From JAPOUP01 sp965203255 (GTDB lineage Bacteria; Pseudomonadota; Alphaproteobacteria; Rhodobacterales; Rhodobacteraceae): a stretch of DNA of 64,000 bases. How positions within the stretch are numbered: position 1 is the first letter of the stretch; each line of letters starts with the position of its first letter. The notes below the pieces were generated by a model that was not told where the DNA came from, did no database searches, and saw only the letters and a program-made list of their open reading frames with translations. Positions 25,100 through 38,900 of this stretch are shown piece by piece. The stretch is from assembly GCA_965203255.1 (NCBI GenBank), contig OZ241882.1, positions 1,674,001-1,738,000 of the forward strand, given 5' to 3'. Both the position numbers and the translations under genes were made by a program.

Positions 25100-26755
25100 A
25101 TGACTGCAAAATCGATGAAAGCGCGTTCGGCCACCTTGGCCAAGGGGCTGGAAGTCCTGGATTTTATCGGGTCGAAAAGCGATCCGGTTAGCTTGCGCGA
25201 TGTCACGCACGCCCTCGACATGACCAAGCCGACAGCGCATAGGCTCTTGGCGACGCTGGCCGATCACGGCCTGATTCGATACGATCCAGAGGAAGCGCGT
25301 TATCGGCTCGGCATGCGACTCTTCGAGTTGTCGCGCCAAGTCTGGCGCGACTTCGATCTTCGAGGCTCGGCATTGGCCGAGATGCAGAAGCTGCATAACG
25401 ACACCGCCGAAACGGTTTCCCTCGCGATTCTAACGTCGGACGGTGCCGTCTACATTGACGAGATCCAGAGCCGCCACCACCTGCGCGAACAGTCGCGGGT
25501 TGGGCAGCGTGTCGCAAAATGGCACAGTGCGGTCGGAAAGGCGCTGGTTTCCGGGCTCAACCATGAAGAGCGCAGCCGGCTGATGGCCGGAGAGGCCCAC
25601 GAAATCCTGGATCGCGGCGTCTATGCAGGATTGCCTGAACTGAACCGGCATCTCGACCTTGTGAACGCCAGGGGATACGCGATCGAGGTGGACGAGGACG
25701 TGCCCGGGATTTCCGGCATTGCCGCACCGATCATGGATCATCGAGGAGTCACGGTGGCGGCGATTGGACTGAGTGGCGCCAGTGACCGTCTGCGACGCGA
25801 AACTCTGCACGGACTGGGTGCAAACGTGATCGAGGCAACACGCAAGGCCTCGCTGAACGCGGGCGGTTCGCCACGCCCCGTTTCAAGTGCCAGACCGCCA
25901 AATGGGCACAGGATCGCTCCGCACAACGTCCTTGCCCGGGTCGGCAACCTGATCGGGGAAAGTCCGGTCCTAAGCCGGGACGAATCCCTGCTCTATTGGG
26001 TGGACATCTGTCGACCCTGCATCTTCCGCCACGTTCTCGCAAGCGGCGAGACAAGCGCTTTTCCACAGGACGAAATGGTGACGGCGCTGGCCGACACTCC
26101 GGAAGGCCTGCTGGTGGCCGGCCAATCCGGAATCAGGCTGTTCGACATCGAGGCCGGCAGGGTTCTCCGCAACCTTGGCAATCCCGAAGCGCACATCCCC
26201 ACAAATCGGTTCAACGACGGAAGGCTCGACAGCCGGGGCCGCTTCTGGGTGGGCACGCTGGCGTTCAACCTGACTCCCGGTGCAGGAACGCTTTATCGCG
26301 TGTCGACGGATGGTTCCGCCAAGGTCATGGACCACGGGCTGACGCTGCCCAACGGCATCGGCTGGTCGCCGGATGACTGCCACATGTATCTGGTCGATTC
26401 CCATGCAAGGTGCATCTACGAGTACGAGTTTCTCGAAGCCGAAGGGGAAGTGTCCGCAAGACGCGTGCTCACGAAGTTTCCAGATGACGAAGCCGGCTCG
26501 CCGGACGGGCTGGTCGTGGCGAAGGACGGGTCGCTCTGGGTTGCGATGTGGGACGGGTGGTCGATCATCCATATCTCGCCCGAAGGGACAATCGAGGGCC
26601 GGGTCGGCGTGCCGTTCCCAAGGCCGACCTCGCTCGTGCATCTGCCGGGAGACCCGCCACGATTCGCCGTTACGTCAGCACGGATCAGAGTGTCCGAAGT
26701 TCTTCTCAAGGACTATCCGAGGGCCGGCGACGTGATCGAGGTTGCCCACAATTGA
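25100..26755 (+). CDS. IclR-type regulator fused to an SMP-30/gluconolactonase domain
   Basis: One uninterrupted frame encodes about 551 residues with two parts. Residues ~10-250 are a complete IclR-family regulator: winged helix with KPTAHRLLATLADHGLIRY, then the effector domain ending RGVTVAAIGLSGASDRL. After a short Pro/Ser-rich linker, residues ~285-545 form an SMP-30 lactonase beta propeller with the metal-ligand segments GESPVLS (Glu), NRFNDGRLD (Asn/Asp), LPNGIGWSPDD (Asn) and GSPDGLVVAKDG (Asp). It is divergent from the TRAP operon and probably controls it. The lactonase part could hydrolyse, or simply sense, an aldonolactone. The start is uncertain: 25100 is taken, but 25058 is also in frame, and AGGAGG at 25067-25073 fits neither well. 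Confidence 0.88.
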   Translation: MTAKSMKARSATLAKGLEVLDFIGSKSDPVSLRDVTHALDMTKPTAHRLLATLADHGLIRYDPEEARYRLGMRLFELSRQVWRDFDLRGSALAEMQKLHNDTAETVSLAILTSDGAVYIDEIQSRHHLREQSRVGQRVAKWHSAVGKALVSGLNHEERSRLMAGEAHEILDRGVYAGLPELNRHLDLVNARGYAIEVDEDVPGISGIAAPIMDHRGVTVAAIGLSGASDRLRRETLHGLGANVIEATRKASLNAGGSPRPVSSARPPNGHRIAPHNVLARVGNLIGESPVLSRDESLLYWVDICRPCIFRHVLASGETSAFPQDEMVTALADTPEGLLVAGQSGIRLFDIEAGRVLRNLGNPEAHIPTNRFNDGRLDSRGRFWVGTLAFNLTPGAGTLYRVSTDGSAKVMDHGLTLPNGIGWSPDDCHMYLVDSHARCIYEYEFLEAEGEVSARRVLTKFPDDEAGSPDGLVVAKDGSLWVAMWDGWSIIHISPEGTIEGRVGVPFPRPTSLVHLPGDPPRFAVTSARIRVSEVLLKDYPRAGDVIEVAHN

Positions 26756-26761
26756 GCATCA

Positions 26762-27165
26762 ATGATCAGGAACAGCTGCGGGGAGTTCGCCAGCCATGCG
26801 CGGGCGGCGGAGGCGTTCCGGGCCACGTTCGTGTTCGCGACCCCGTGCTACTCCCGGGATTGGGACCGACCGGGCATACGAACGGGGCCGTTCAGGAGTG
26901 TCCGCCGACAAGAACGGACCTGCGGCGGACCACCAGCGCACAGGTGGGGGCGGACGGGATTTCGCAGGCGCGTCCTGTGGGGACGTTGCGCCGTCTGGAG
27001 AACACCGTGACGCTCCCTTTTGACGGGGCTTCAGCCATCCCGGGGCCCGGATTGCCGGCGCCGGGGAGCCGGGACTCCCTCCTCAACGCCATCTCCTCCG
27101 CCCGTGCTGCGGCCGCGTTGAGGAGACCGGAGGTACTGCACCTCAGCGTGGAAGTGGGGTTGTGA
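26762..27165 (+). pseudogene. Decayed IS30-family element (3' part)
   Basis: Plus-strand codons from 26762 give CGEFASHARAAEAFRATFVF and ATPCYSRDW, clearly homologous to the GKEFAGHAGVAEALKASFYF and ATPYHSWERG region of the intact IS30 transposases here. A frameshift follows (ERGRSGVSADKNG in another frame). At 27129-27160 the sequence GGTACTGCACCTCAGCGTGG resembles the IS30 terminal inverted repeat. The 5' half of the element is absent, so it is a truncated, inactive relic placed between the regulator and the phosphoesterase gene. Confidence 0.75.
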
Positions 27166-27300
27166 AAATACGAACAGCCCGCATGATGCGGCGGAGCGAC
27201 AGCCATCACCGCCTTTCTTCGCAAGCAATGCAGCCAAGGACCGTTCATCGAATGCGAGGTACCGAGGCCAGAGAGCCTCGGTCCAAACCGTACGGGCCCG

Positions 27301-29235
27301 CTACTGCCAGAATCTCTCCTGCCATGTCATATCCGGGATCCTCTCAACGATTTCGAAGGCAATCGTGTCCGAGAACTCCCGACCATGATGATCGATGACT
27401 GTGACACTTAGGCTGTGAATTCCCGAGGGAAGGTCCGACGGAAGATCTGCGGTCCAGAGATGCTGCGACGAGAGGGTCCATAGCCAGCTGTCCAGCGGTC
27501 CGGCCGCACCCCTCCAAATGCTGCCACGGAACATTTCGTAGCCGTTGTTTCCCGAATGCGACCCAATCGCCCGCCGCGTGTCGCTGAATTGACGGAAGAT
27601 CGCATAGGGGTCTGACGATTGGATCGAGCGAAGCTTGGCTTCGCCGGTGCCTGACTGCGTCCGCGTCGCCTCGAACGCGTCACCTCCATTTATCGACAGC
27701 ATCACCCTATCGTCGCGTGACCCATTCCAGACATTGACGACGGCCCAGGTGCCGCTGTTCAGGTCGTTTCTGGTCAGCATGTTAACATCGCCCATGTCAT
27801 TGATTGAAACCGGTGGAAGAATCTCGCCCCGCTTTCCACCGTATAGGTCGACGTAATCGACCAGTTCATTTGCCCAATCGCGATAGCGCGGGCTGTTGAA
27901 AGAGACATGGAACTGTTCTTCGTGGGAATGCGTGAAGGATCTGTAGGTCTCGACATAATCTGAGCCGTCGAAGTTCAGGATATAGTACCCACGAGGGCTA
28001 CCCAGTCGCTGGTTGGCTCCCGGCACCAGATCGTCGTTGAGGCTGCCGGACCACCATGCACCAGACAGGGCACCGGTTACGATCTGGTGGAACGGCGCAG
28101 GCCCGACGCCAGTGTTTTCTTCCCAGCCCCTGTAATATTCACCGGTCAAGATGTTCTCGGTCGTATGGGTATGACCCGAGAGCCCCAACACCTTGCGGTC
28201 GCCGAGCACGTTTACCAGCGCATCCAGATTGTCGGTCTGGTGCTTGGCCGCGGTGTTATCGGTGAAAGTCTGGAACGGGATGTGAGCACTCAGCACGATC
28301 AGCTTGTCCTCCGGCACGTTGACAAGATCATTCTCCAGCCACTCCAGTTGCCGGTCATGGATGACGCCGTTGTAGGTCGGCCGTGCGGATGGGTCGCAGA
28401 ACGGATGGTCATCGATTCCGTTGCACGGGTAACGAACATTGTCGAGAGTCACGAAATGCACGTTTCCAACGTCGAAAGAGTAGTATTCCGGGCCCCATTC
28501 GCGACGGAACGTATCGAATGAGTGCTGGTCGTCCGTCGCGTCGAAATCGAGATCGTGATTGCCACCCACATAGTATTGCGGCGTGTCGCCGACGGCGATG
28601 ATCCGCTTGAAGCGCGGATAGAGTGACAGATCGTCCCCCATCACGTCGCCTTCGAAGATGAGGCACTCGGTGTCCGCATTGTCGCGGGCTGCCAGCATCC
28701 TACCTGCCGTTTCCCGCACATAGGACACTTGCATGTTGAAGTAGGGTTGCGCATCACCAAAGACGAGGCATTCAAACCAGGCGCGGGCCGAACTGTCCTC
28801 AATGAGAGGAAAATTGACCGCCTCCGGAAGGGGTCCCGTAGGCTCGATCCCGCCAAATCGGAGATCGGGGGAACCGGCAACCTTGTGGATATAGTTGAAC
28901 TGTGGCACCAGCGTCTCGTCCAACGGCACAGCGTATCCGGCGGGCTTGGTGATGAAGAGATTCATGTCGTTATAGGCCGGCAACTCGTATTTACCGCTGG
29001 CGAACGTCGTCACCACCTCACGGCCGTTCGAGACGAGTACGCCTTCAATGCCAGCTTCGCCGACGTCCAACCTGCTGTTGCGGTTGCTGTCCACAAAGAC
29101 GGTTCCACGGGCCATTTCGACGGCACCGTCTCCCGGAATGACCTCGACCGAGCCGAAATAGCTCGTGTCCTTGGCCAAAGCGCCCGAGCCAAGCAATATG
29201 GCAACCGGCACCGTGTAAACCAACCGATACGTCAT
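27301..29235 (-). CDS. Secreted calcineurin-like metallophosphoesterase
   Basis: The 644-residue protein has an N-terminal signal peptide (MTYRLVYTVPVAILLGSGAL, cleaved near the ALA site) and a beta-sandwich domain with VFVDSNRNSRLDVGEAGIEG. The metallophosphatase core follows: VFGDAQPY (Asp), FEGDVMGDD, VGGNHDLD (GNHD), LSAHIP and GLSGHTHTTE (GHxH). A C-terminal beta-rich domain (~residues 480-640) ends the chain. The order matches the MetallophosN-Metallophos-MetallophosC proteins. It should be periplasmic or extracellular, cleaving phosphoesters; the substrate is unknown. GGAGG precedes the ATG. It stands alone, flanked by IS relics. Confidence 0.9.
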   Translation of the reverse strand: MTYRLVYTVPVAILLGSGALAKDTSYFGSVEVIPGDGAVEMARGTVFVDSNRNSRLDVGEAGIEGVLVSNGREVVTTFASGKYELPAYNDMNLFITKPAGYAVPLDETLVPQFNYIHKVAGSPDLRFGGIEPTGPLPEAVNFPLIEDSSARAWFECLVFGDAQPYFNMQVSYVRETAGRMLAARDNADTECLIFEGDVMGDDLSLYPRFKRIIAVGDTPQYYVGGNHDLDFDATDDQHSFDTFRREWGPEYYSFDVGNVHFVTLDNVRYPCNGIDDHPFCDPSARPTYNGVIHDRQLEWLENDLVNVPEDKLIVLSAHIPFQTFTDNTAAKHQTDNLDALVNVLGDRKVLGLSGHTHTTENILTGEYYRGWEENTGVGPAPFHQIVTGALSGAWWSGSLNDDLVPGANQRLGSPRGYYILNFDGSDYVETYRSFTHSHEEQFHVSFNSPRYRDWANELVDYVDLYGGKRGEILPPVSINDMGDVNMLTRNDLNSGTWAVVNVWNGSRDDRVMLSINGGDAFEATRTQSGTGEAKLRSIQSSDPYAIFRQFSDTRRAIGSHSGNNGYEMFRGSIWRGAAGPLDSWLWTLSSQHLWTADLPSDLPSGIHSLSVTVIDHHGREFSDTIAFEIVERIPDMTWQERFWQ

Positions 29236-29529
29236 GTGGTCCTCCGTGATCGGAATTTCGATTGCCCTCGGTATTCGGGAGCAATGTGTACGTTTGAACT
29301 CAGAACGGTGAAATATTTATGGCCGTCGGCGGCCCTGTCAGAGGAGCTGGATTTCTGCCCGACCACTTCGATGGCAGCGGTGCGCGAGGGTATCGGGACA
29401 TTTGCGGGTGGCACCCATCGGAACATGACGCAAGGCGAGACATCAAGCTGATTGCGTAGAGCCTCGGGCAAGGATCCTCCAACCTCATCGCTGTCCAGCT
29501 CAAGAATGATGATTCTGACACTCGGGAGG
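29236..29529. other. Gene-free spacer upstream of the phosphoesterase
   Basis: About 290 bases holding the phosphoesterase ribosome-binding site and presumably its promoter. No protein family is recognisable; the open frames are antisense or degenerate. Confidence 0.4.
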
Positions 29530-29750
29530 GTGTGGGCATAGGCGGTGACCCCGTCGAAGCGGAAGCAGGCAGTGCCCGCGGAATTTGGCCGGGAGATATA
29601 CCGATGGCGACATCTGACCGACAGTTCCTTCTCGAGAATCAAGGAGTTCCGGGCCTTGGCGATGCCCTGTGACAGGACGGGCGCGAGCTTCGCGGGGGGA
29701 TTCATTCCGTGGCCGGCGTGGTCGTGGCAAACTGGTTGTCGACAGGCCGC
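29530..29750 (+). pseudogene. IS5-family transposase C-terminal fragment
   Basis: The plus-strand frame reads VTPSKRKQAVPAEFGREIYR, WRHLTDSSFSRIKEFRALAM and PCDRTGASFAGGFIPWPA. This matches the C-terminal catalytic region of IS5/IS427-type transposases (YRWRHLIEN..LK.FRR.ATRYDK pattern). The conserved RYDK has become PCDR and no N-terminal part is present. It is a dead relic, similar to the one next to rpoC (31289-31555) but in the opposite orientation. Confidence 0.7.
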
Positions 29751-29827
29751 AGTTCAGCCCCATCCATCTCACCGCAAAGAGGGCCTGGCACACCGACATG
29801 TGCCCGGAGACGTGGCCGACATGAATC

Positions 29828-30223
29828 TCAAGCGGCAGCGGTGGCCTCGATCTCGAACATGAGCGGAGGGATGGCGAGCCTGGTGACGCCGACCACTGTC
29901 ATTGGGGGAGCGGCGTTGAGGGGCCCGAATCTCGCGCCCAGCAGGTCGAAGTTCTTCATGGCCTCCTCCACATCCGTGGCATAGATATTGAGCCGCGTTA
30001 TGTCGGCGAGACCCATGCCTGCGGCACCCAGGACGGCCTCGAGGTTGTCGAGGGCAAGCGTCATCTGGCCGCGCATATCCCCGGCATGCTGCGGGTTGCC
30101 TTCGGCGTCGACCGAGGTCTGGCCTGCGCAGACCAGCTGCCTGCTGGCTCCTTCGATTATCTCGGCCTGATTGTAGCCGAAATTCAGCGACCACGGCCAC
30201 GGGTTGACGGGTGTTCTTTTCAT
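29828..30223 (-). CDS. RidA/YjgF-family protein
   Basis: The 131-residue product belongs to the RidA superfamily. It includes QLVCAGQTSVDAEGNPQHAG (~residues 27-46), MRGQMTLALDNLEAVLGAAG, and LNIYATDVEEAMKNFDLLGA, ending PLMFEIEATAAA. True RidA deaminases have a conserved Arg in an R-x-x-V/C-x(A) motif near the C-terminus. Here the segment is VTRLAIPPLMFEIEA, with Leu-Ala-Ile-Pro-Pro and no second-site Arg after it, so the deaminase activity is uncertain and a diverged subgroup is likely. I prefer ATG 30223 to the one at 30235, which is too close to the upstream AAGG. Confidence 0.85.
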   Translation of the reverse strand: MKRTPVNPWPWSLNFGYNQAEIIEGASRQLVCAGQTSVDAEGNPQHAGDMRGQMTLALDNLEAVLGAAGMGLADITRLNIYATDVEEAMKNFDLLGARFGPLNAAPPMTVVGVTRLAIPPLMFEIEATAAA

Positions 30224-30235
30224 ATGCGTATCCAT

Positions 30236-30568
30236 CCTTCTTCAGATCAAGTGCGGATTCAGCGTCATTCGTCCACCCGGGCGATGACCGGTTCCCTGAA
30301 AGACCCGAAATCCGGAAGTCTCTGATCCCAACCTAACTGAACCAGCTTCAGGAACGGTGGAATTCCCTTGGGGTCCACCCATAAGGTGGCGCTTCAGGCG
30401 GTGCAAGGCCTTCTCTGCAAGCGAATCACGGGCAGGAGGGCGCATCTGGGACGCTACCTGAATGAGGCCCGCCCGCGCCCGAAGACTTTCGCTCTTTCCG
30501 TCCACCGCAAACGTGTCACGTGCCGTGACACCCATCAGTGATGGTGCGCCGCACCATGCGGACGGAAT
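30236..30568. other. Gene-free stretch between the RidA and DUF2461 genes
   Basis: About 330 bases. A minus-strand open frame of 97 codons crosses it (30242-30535) but resembles no family I know. I regard the region as intergenic or a decayed gene. Confidence 0.4.
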
Positions 30569-31279
30569 TCAGGATTCCCAACTCAGATCCAGAGCCCTGA
30601 CCATGAACTGCAGCAAAGGCGACAGCGCCTCGAACGCTTCTGTCACGCGATCTGGGAAATCAGTGTCACAGGCCTGTGCTTCGGTGTAGTTGGCGAACGC
30701 GAACAGCGATTTTCGTTTCAGGTCATTGATGCAGGGATGATCGTGTGGATAGCCGCGCGGGGCGTTTTTCAGCGATTGGGCTCTGCCCAATCCGCGGAGC
30801 ACATCAGTGAAGGACGGGGCCTTCCTTATCGCGAGCCATTGCTCAGGATCTTCGACAATGGCGTCGCGGATCCTGTTCAGAACCGATGTCGGTGGCGACC
30901 AGATCCCACCACCGAAGAACACCTCATCCGGAGCGATGTGGACGTAGAAGCCAGGTGCGTGGGCATCCTTGCCGGCACGGTGCCGGAAGTTGCACCCAAC
31001 ATTGGTCTTGTAAGGGGTCTTGTCGGCGCTGAAGCGGGTGTCCCGGTGGATGCGGAACAGGGAGCCGCCGCTGAGTCGGGTATCGGCGGGGAAGGCGGGT
31101 GCGTTGTGCGCCAGCCAGGGTGCCATGGTTTCGATAAACCCGACCATAGGAATCTGAACGACTTCGCGGAAGCGTGACCTGTTTATGGCAAACCAGTCCC
31201 TGTTGTTGTTTTCGCGCAACTCACGCAGGAAGCGGAATAGTTCCGGGCTAAGCGTGTTGGGCAACTTCCCAACTCCCAT
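30569..31279 (-). CDS. DUF2461 domain-containing protein
   Basis: The 236-residue protein matches the DUF2461 (TIGR02453) family of unknown function. It includes LFRFLRELRENNNRDWFAIN, a short RFR, SGGSLFRIHRDTRFSADKTP with YKTN after it, and HAPGFYVHIAPDEVFFGGGI, with PPTSVLNRIRDAIVEDPEQW. These are the diagnostic conserved blocks (NNRDWF, RIHRDTRFS, KTPYK, GFY). No signal peptide or membrane segment is seen. It lies between the RidA gene and the IS5 relic; nothing in the context suggests a role. Confidence 0.88.
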   Translation of the reverse strand: MGVGKLPNTLSPELFRFLRELRENNNRDWFAINRSRFREVVQIPMVGFIETMAPWLAHNAPAFPADTRLSGGSLFRIHRDTRFSADKTPYKTNVGCNFRHRAGKDAHAPGFYVHIAPDEVFFGGGIWSPPTSVLNRIRDAIVEDPEQWLAIRKAPSFTDVLRGLGRAQSLKNAPRGYPHDHPCINDLKRKSLFAFANYTEAQACDTDFPDRVTEAFEALSPLLQFMVRALDLSWES

Positions 31280-31288
31280 TGGTAATGA

Positions 31289-31555
31289 TTACGGAGTGCC
31301 GAAGCGCCACTCGAATTGTGTCGGCGACCAAGGCCTGTTGACGATCATGTTGCCGCGAACCACGCCTGCCACGGGGTGGATCCCGGCCGCGAAGTTCGCG
31401 TCGGTCCTGTCATAGCGCATCGCCACGGCCTGGAACTCCTCGGCTCCCGCGAAGGAACTGCCGATCTGGCACCACCACCCGTACATCTCCCAGTCATGCT
31501 CCCGGTTCCGCTTCGACGGGATAACCGCCGGAAACCACTGAGATTCGTTCTGGAA
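31289..31555 (-). pseudogene. IS5-family transposase C-terminal fragment next to rpoC
   Basis: The minus-strand frame gives WFPAVIPSKRNREHDWEMYG, WWCQIGSSFAGAEEFQAVAM and RYDRTDANFAAGIHPVAGVV before a stop. It aligns with the end of IS5-family transposases (IPSKRNRK.HDWE.YRWRH.IE..F..LK.FRA.A.RYDKT). The N-terminal domain and first catalytic Asp are missing, because rpoC begins to be read only a few tens of bases away. It is a remnant of an insertion immediately downstream of rpoC. Confidence 0.75.
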
Positions 31556-31568
31556 TGCCTTGCCGGGA

Positions 31569-31601
31569 GACTCCCTGCTCCGAGATCAGGAGCCGGAAGT
31601 C
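31569..31601 (-). terminator. Hairpin just downstream of rpoC
   Basis: Beginning 12 bases after the rpoC stop, the minus strand can fold as GACTTCC-G-GCTCC / TGATCTC loop / GGAGC-A-GGGAGTC. That is a 12-pair stem including one G-U pair and one mismatch. No T run follows, so it may be a Rho-dependent or 3'-end stabilising structure rather than a strong intrinsic terminator. It would end the rplJL-rpoBC transcript before the accessory DNA. Confidence 0.45.
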
Positions 31602-31612
31602 CCGCTCCTTAC

Positions 31613-35878
<4,266 letters not shown>

Positions 35879-35973
35879 TTCTTCACCTTTCTGGAACGGG
35901 CAACGGGTACGGTGGGTTGGAGGATTCTGGCGCCCCAGATGGGCGGAAGGGGCATGGCGGACCTTTGGAGCCG

Positions 35974-38900
35974 CTATTCCGCTCCCTCCGCCTCAACGAG
36001 TGCCATGTTCAGGCCGAGGCCACGCACCTCCTTGACAAGAACGTTGAAGGATTCGGGAACGCCCGCCTCGAAACCGTCCGTTCCCTTAACGATGGACTCA
36101 TATGCCTTGGTGCGGCCCGCAACGTCGTCGGATTTGACGGTCAGCATCTCCTGCAAGGTGTATGCCGCGCCGTAAGCCTCAAGAGCCCAAACCTCCATTT
36201 CGCCAAACCGCTGGCCGCCGAACTGTGCCTTGCCTCCCAGCGGCTGCTGGGTGACGAGGGAATAGGGGCCTGTCGAACGGGCGTGGATCTTGTCGTCGAC
36301 GAGGTGGTGCAGTTTCAGCAGATACTTGATTCCGACCGTCACAGGTCTCGAGAATTTCTCGCCGGTTCTGCCATCATAGAGATCTGACTGGCCAGACCTG
36401 TCGAAACCCGCGCGCTGCAACGCGTCGTTGACATCGGCTTCCTTCGCACCGTCAAATACCGGAGTCGCGATCGGCACCCCGGACGAGACGTTGGAGGCGA
36501 CTTCGGCGAGCGCCGTGTCTTCCATATCACCGATTCCGTCGTTCCATGCTTCGTCACCATAAGCGATGCGAATCGCCTCGCGAACAGGTCTCATGTCGCC
36601 TGTACGACGATATTCCTGGAGCGCTTCATCAACCTGCAATCCGAGTCCGCGCGCAGCCCATCCCATATGGGTCTCGAGAATCTGCCCGACATTCATGCGG
36701 GAAGGCACGCCGAGCGGGTTGAGAACAAAATCCACCGGCGTTCCGTCGGCGAGGAACGGCATGTCCTCGATCGGAACCACTTTGGAAATCACACCCTTGT
36801 TGCCGTGGCGTCCAGCCACTTTGTCGCCTGGTTGGAGCTTTCGCTTCACCGCGACGAAGACCTTTACCATCTTCATCACACCAGGCGGCAGATCATCACC
36901 GCGGCGGACCTTTTCGACCTTGTCAGTGAAACGCGCTTCCAGGGTCCTTTTCTGGGCCACGAACTGGGAGTTCAGCGATTCCACAGCGGCCGCCTCCACA
37001 TCGTCGCCGAGCGCGAGTTGCCACCACTGACCGCGGCTCAGGCCGCTAAGCAGGCTGTCGTCAACGACCGAGCCAGGCGCGATGCCTTTGGGTCCTTTCA
37101 CCACCTTCCTGCCAATGATCATTTCCTTGAGACGCGAGTAGATGTTGCGTTCCAGAATGTGCAGTTCATCATCACGGTCCCGCGCTAGGCGGTCGACTTC
37201 CTCCCGTTCGATCTGCAGCGCGCGCTCGTCCTTTTCGACACCATGGCGATTGAAGACCCGGACCTCGACAACTGTTCCGAAATTCCCTGGAGGAAGGCGC
37301 AGGGACGTATCGCGCACATCGCTTGCCTTTTCTCCGAAAATGGCCCGAAGGAGCTTCACTTCAGGCGTCATCGGGCTCTCGCCCTTTGGCGTGATCTTTC
37401 CGACAAGAATGTCCGCAGGACCCACTTCCGCGCCGATGTAGACGATTCCAGCCTCATCCAGATTGCGCAGGGCCTCCTCGCCAACATTCGGAATGTCGCG
37501 GGTAATTTCTTCCGGACCGAGCTTTGTATCCCGCGCCGAGACCTCAAATTCCTCGATGTGGACCGAGGTAAAGACGTCGTCGCGGACGATCCGTTCCGAG
37601 ATCAGGATCGAGTCCTCGTAATTGTAGCCGTTCCACGGCATGAAAGCGACGACAACGTTCTTGCCGAGCGCTAGCTCGCCGAGATCGGTGGACGGCCCAT
37701 CTGCGATGACCTCACCTGCCGAGACTGTATCGCCAACCTTCACCAAAGGACGTTGGTTGATGCATGTGTCCTGATTCGACCGCTGGAATTTGCGGAGACG
37801 ATAGATGTCCACGCCCGGGTCTCCAGGATCAAGGTTACCGGAAACCCGGACAACGATCCGCTGAGCATCGACCTGATCGACCACACCGGCCCGTTTCGCC
37901 TGTATTGCCGCGCCGGAGTCGATCGCCACCTTCCCTTCGATTCCGGTTCCCACGTAGGGCGCGTCCGCTTGCAGCAACGGCACCGCCTGACGCTGCATGT
38001 TGGAGCCCATGAGCGCACGGTTGGCGTCGTCGTTTTCCAGGAATGGAATGAGCGAAGCGGCGACAGACACGAGTTGCTTTGGGGATACGTCGATGAGATC
38101 CACGGTGCCTCTTGGCGCCATGGTGTATTCGCCAGCCTTTCGCGTGTTCACGAGTTCGTTGACGAATTCTCCATTCTCGGTGAGCGTCGCATTGGCCTGT
38201 GCAACGGTATGCCGCATCTCTTCGGTCGCTGACATATAAAGGGCCTCATCCGTCACCTTTCCATCGTTTACCTTTCGGTATGGCGTCTCGATGAATCCGT
38301 ATTTGTTGACCCGTGCGTAGGTGGCCAGCGAGTTTATCAGGCCGATGTTCGGGCCTTCCGGCGTCTCGATCGGGCACATCCGTCCGTAATGGGTCGGGTG
38401 AACGTCGCGCACCTCAAAGCCGGCCCGCTCCCGCGTCAGCCCGCCAGGCCCAAGTGCGGAAAGTCGGCGCTTGTGCGTTACTTCTGACAGCGGGTTTGTC
38501 TGATCCATGAACTGCGATAGCTGAGAGGACCCAAAGAACTCACGCACGGCTGCGGCGGCAGGTTTGGCATTGATCAGGTCCTGGGGCATGACGGTATCGA
38601 CGTCGACCGTTGACATGCGCTCCTTGATCGCACGTTCCATCCGCAGAAGGCCGACGCGATACTGGTTCTCCATCAGTTCTCCGACCGAACGGACCCTCCT
38701 GTTGCCGAGGTGGTCGATATCGTCCACATTCCCCTTTCCATCGCGCAGGTCCACCAGCGCCTTGACACAGGCCACCATGTCTTCCTTGCGCAGTGTCCTA
38801 TGGGAGTCGGGAGCGTCGAGATTCAGGCGCATGTTCATCTTGACCCTACCGACAGCTGAGAGATCATACCGCTCGCTATCGAAGAAGAGCGTGTCGAAGA

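Noticed and set aside
30242..30535. Possible degraded GntR/FadR-type helix-turn-helix frame (minus strand)
   Set aside because: One segment (AEKALHRLKRHLMGG) is faintly similar, but the rest does not follow the family and no start or domain could be defended.
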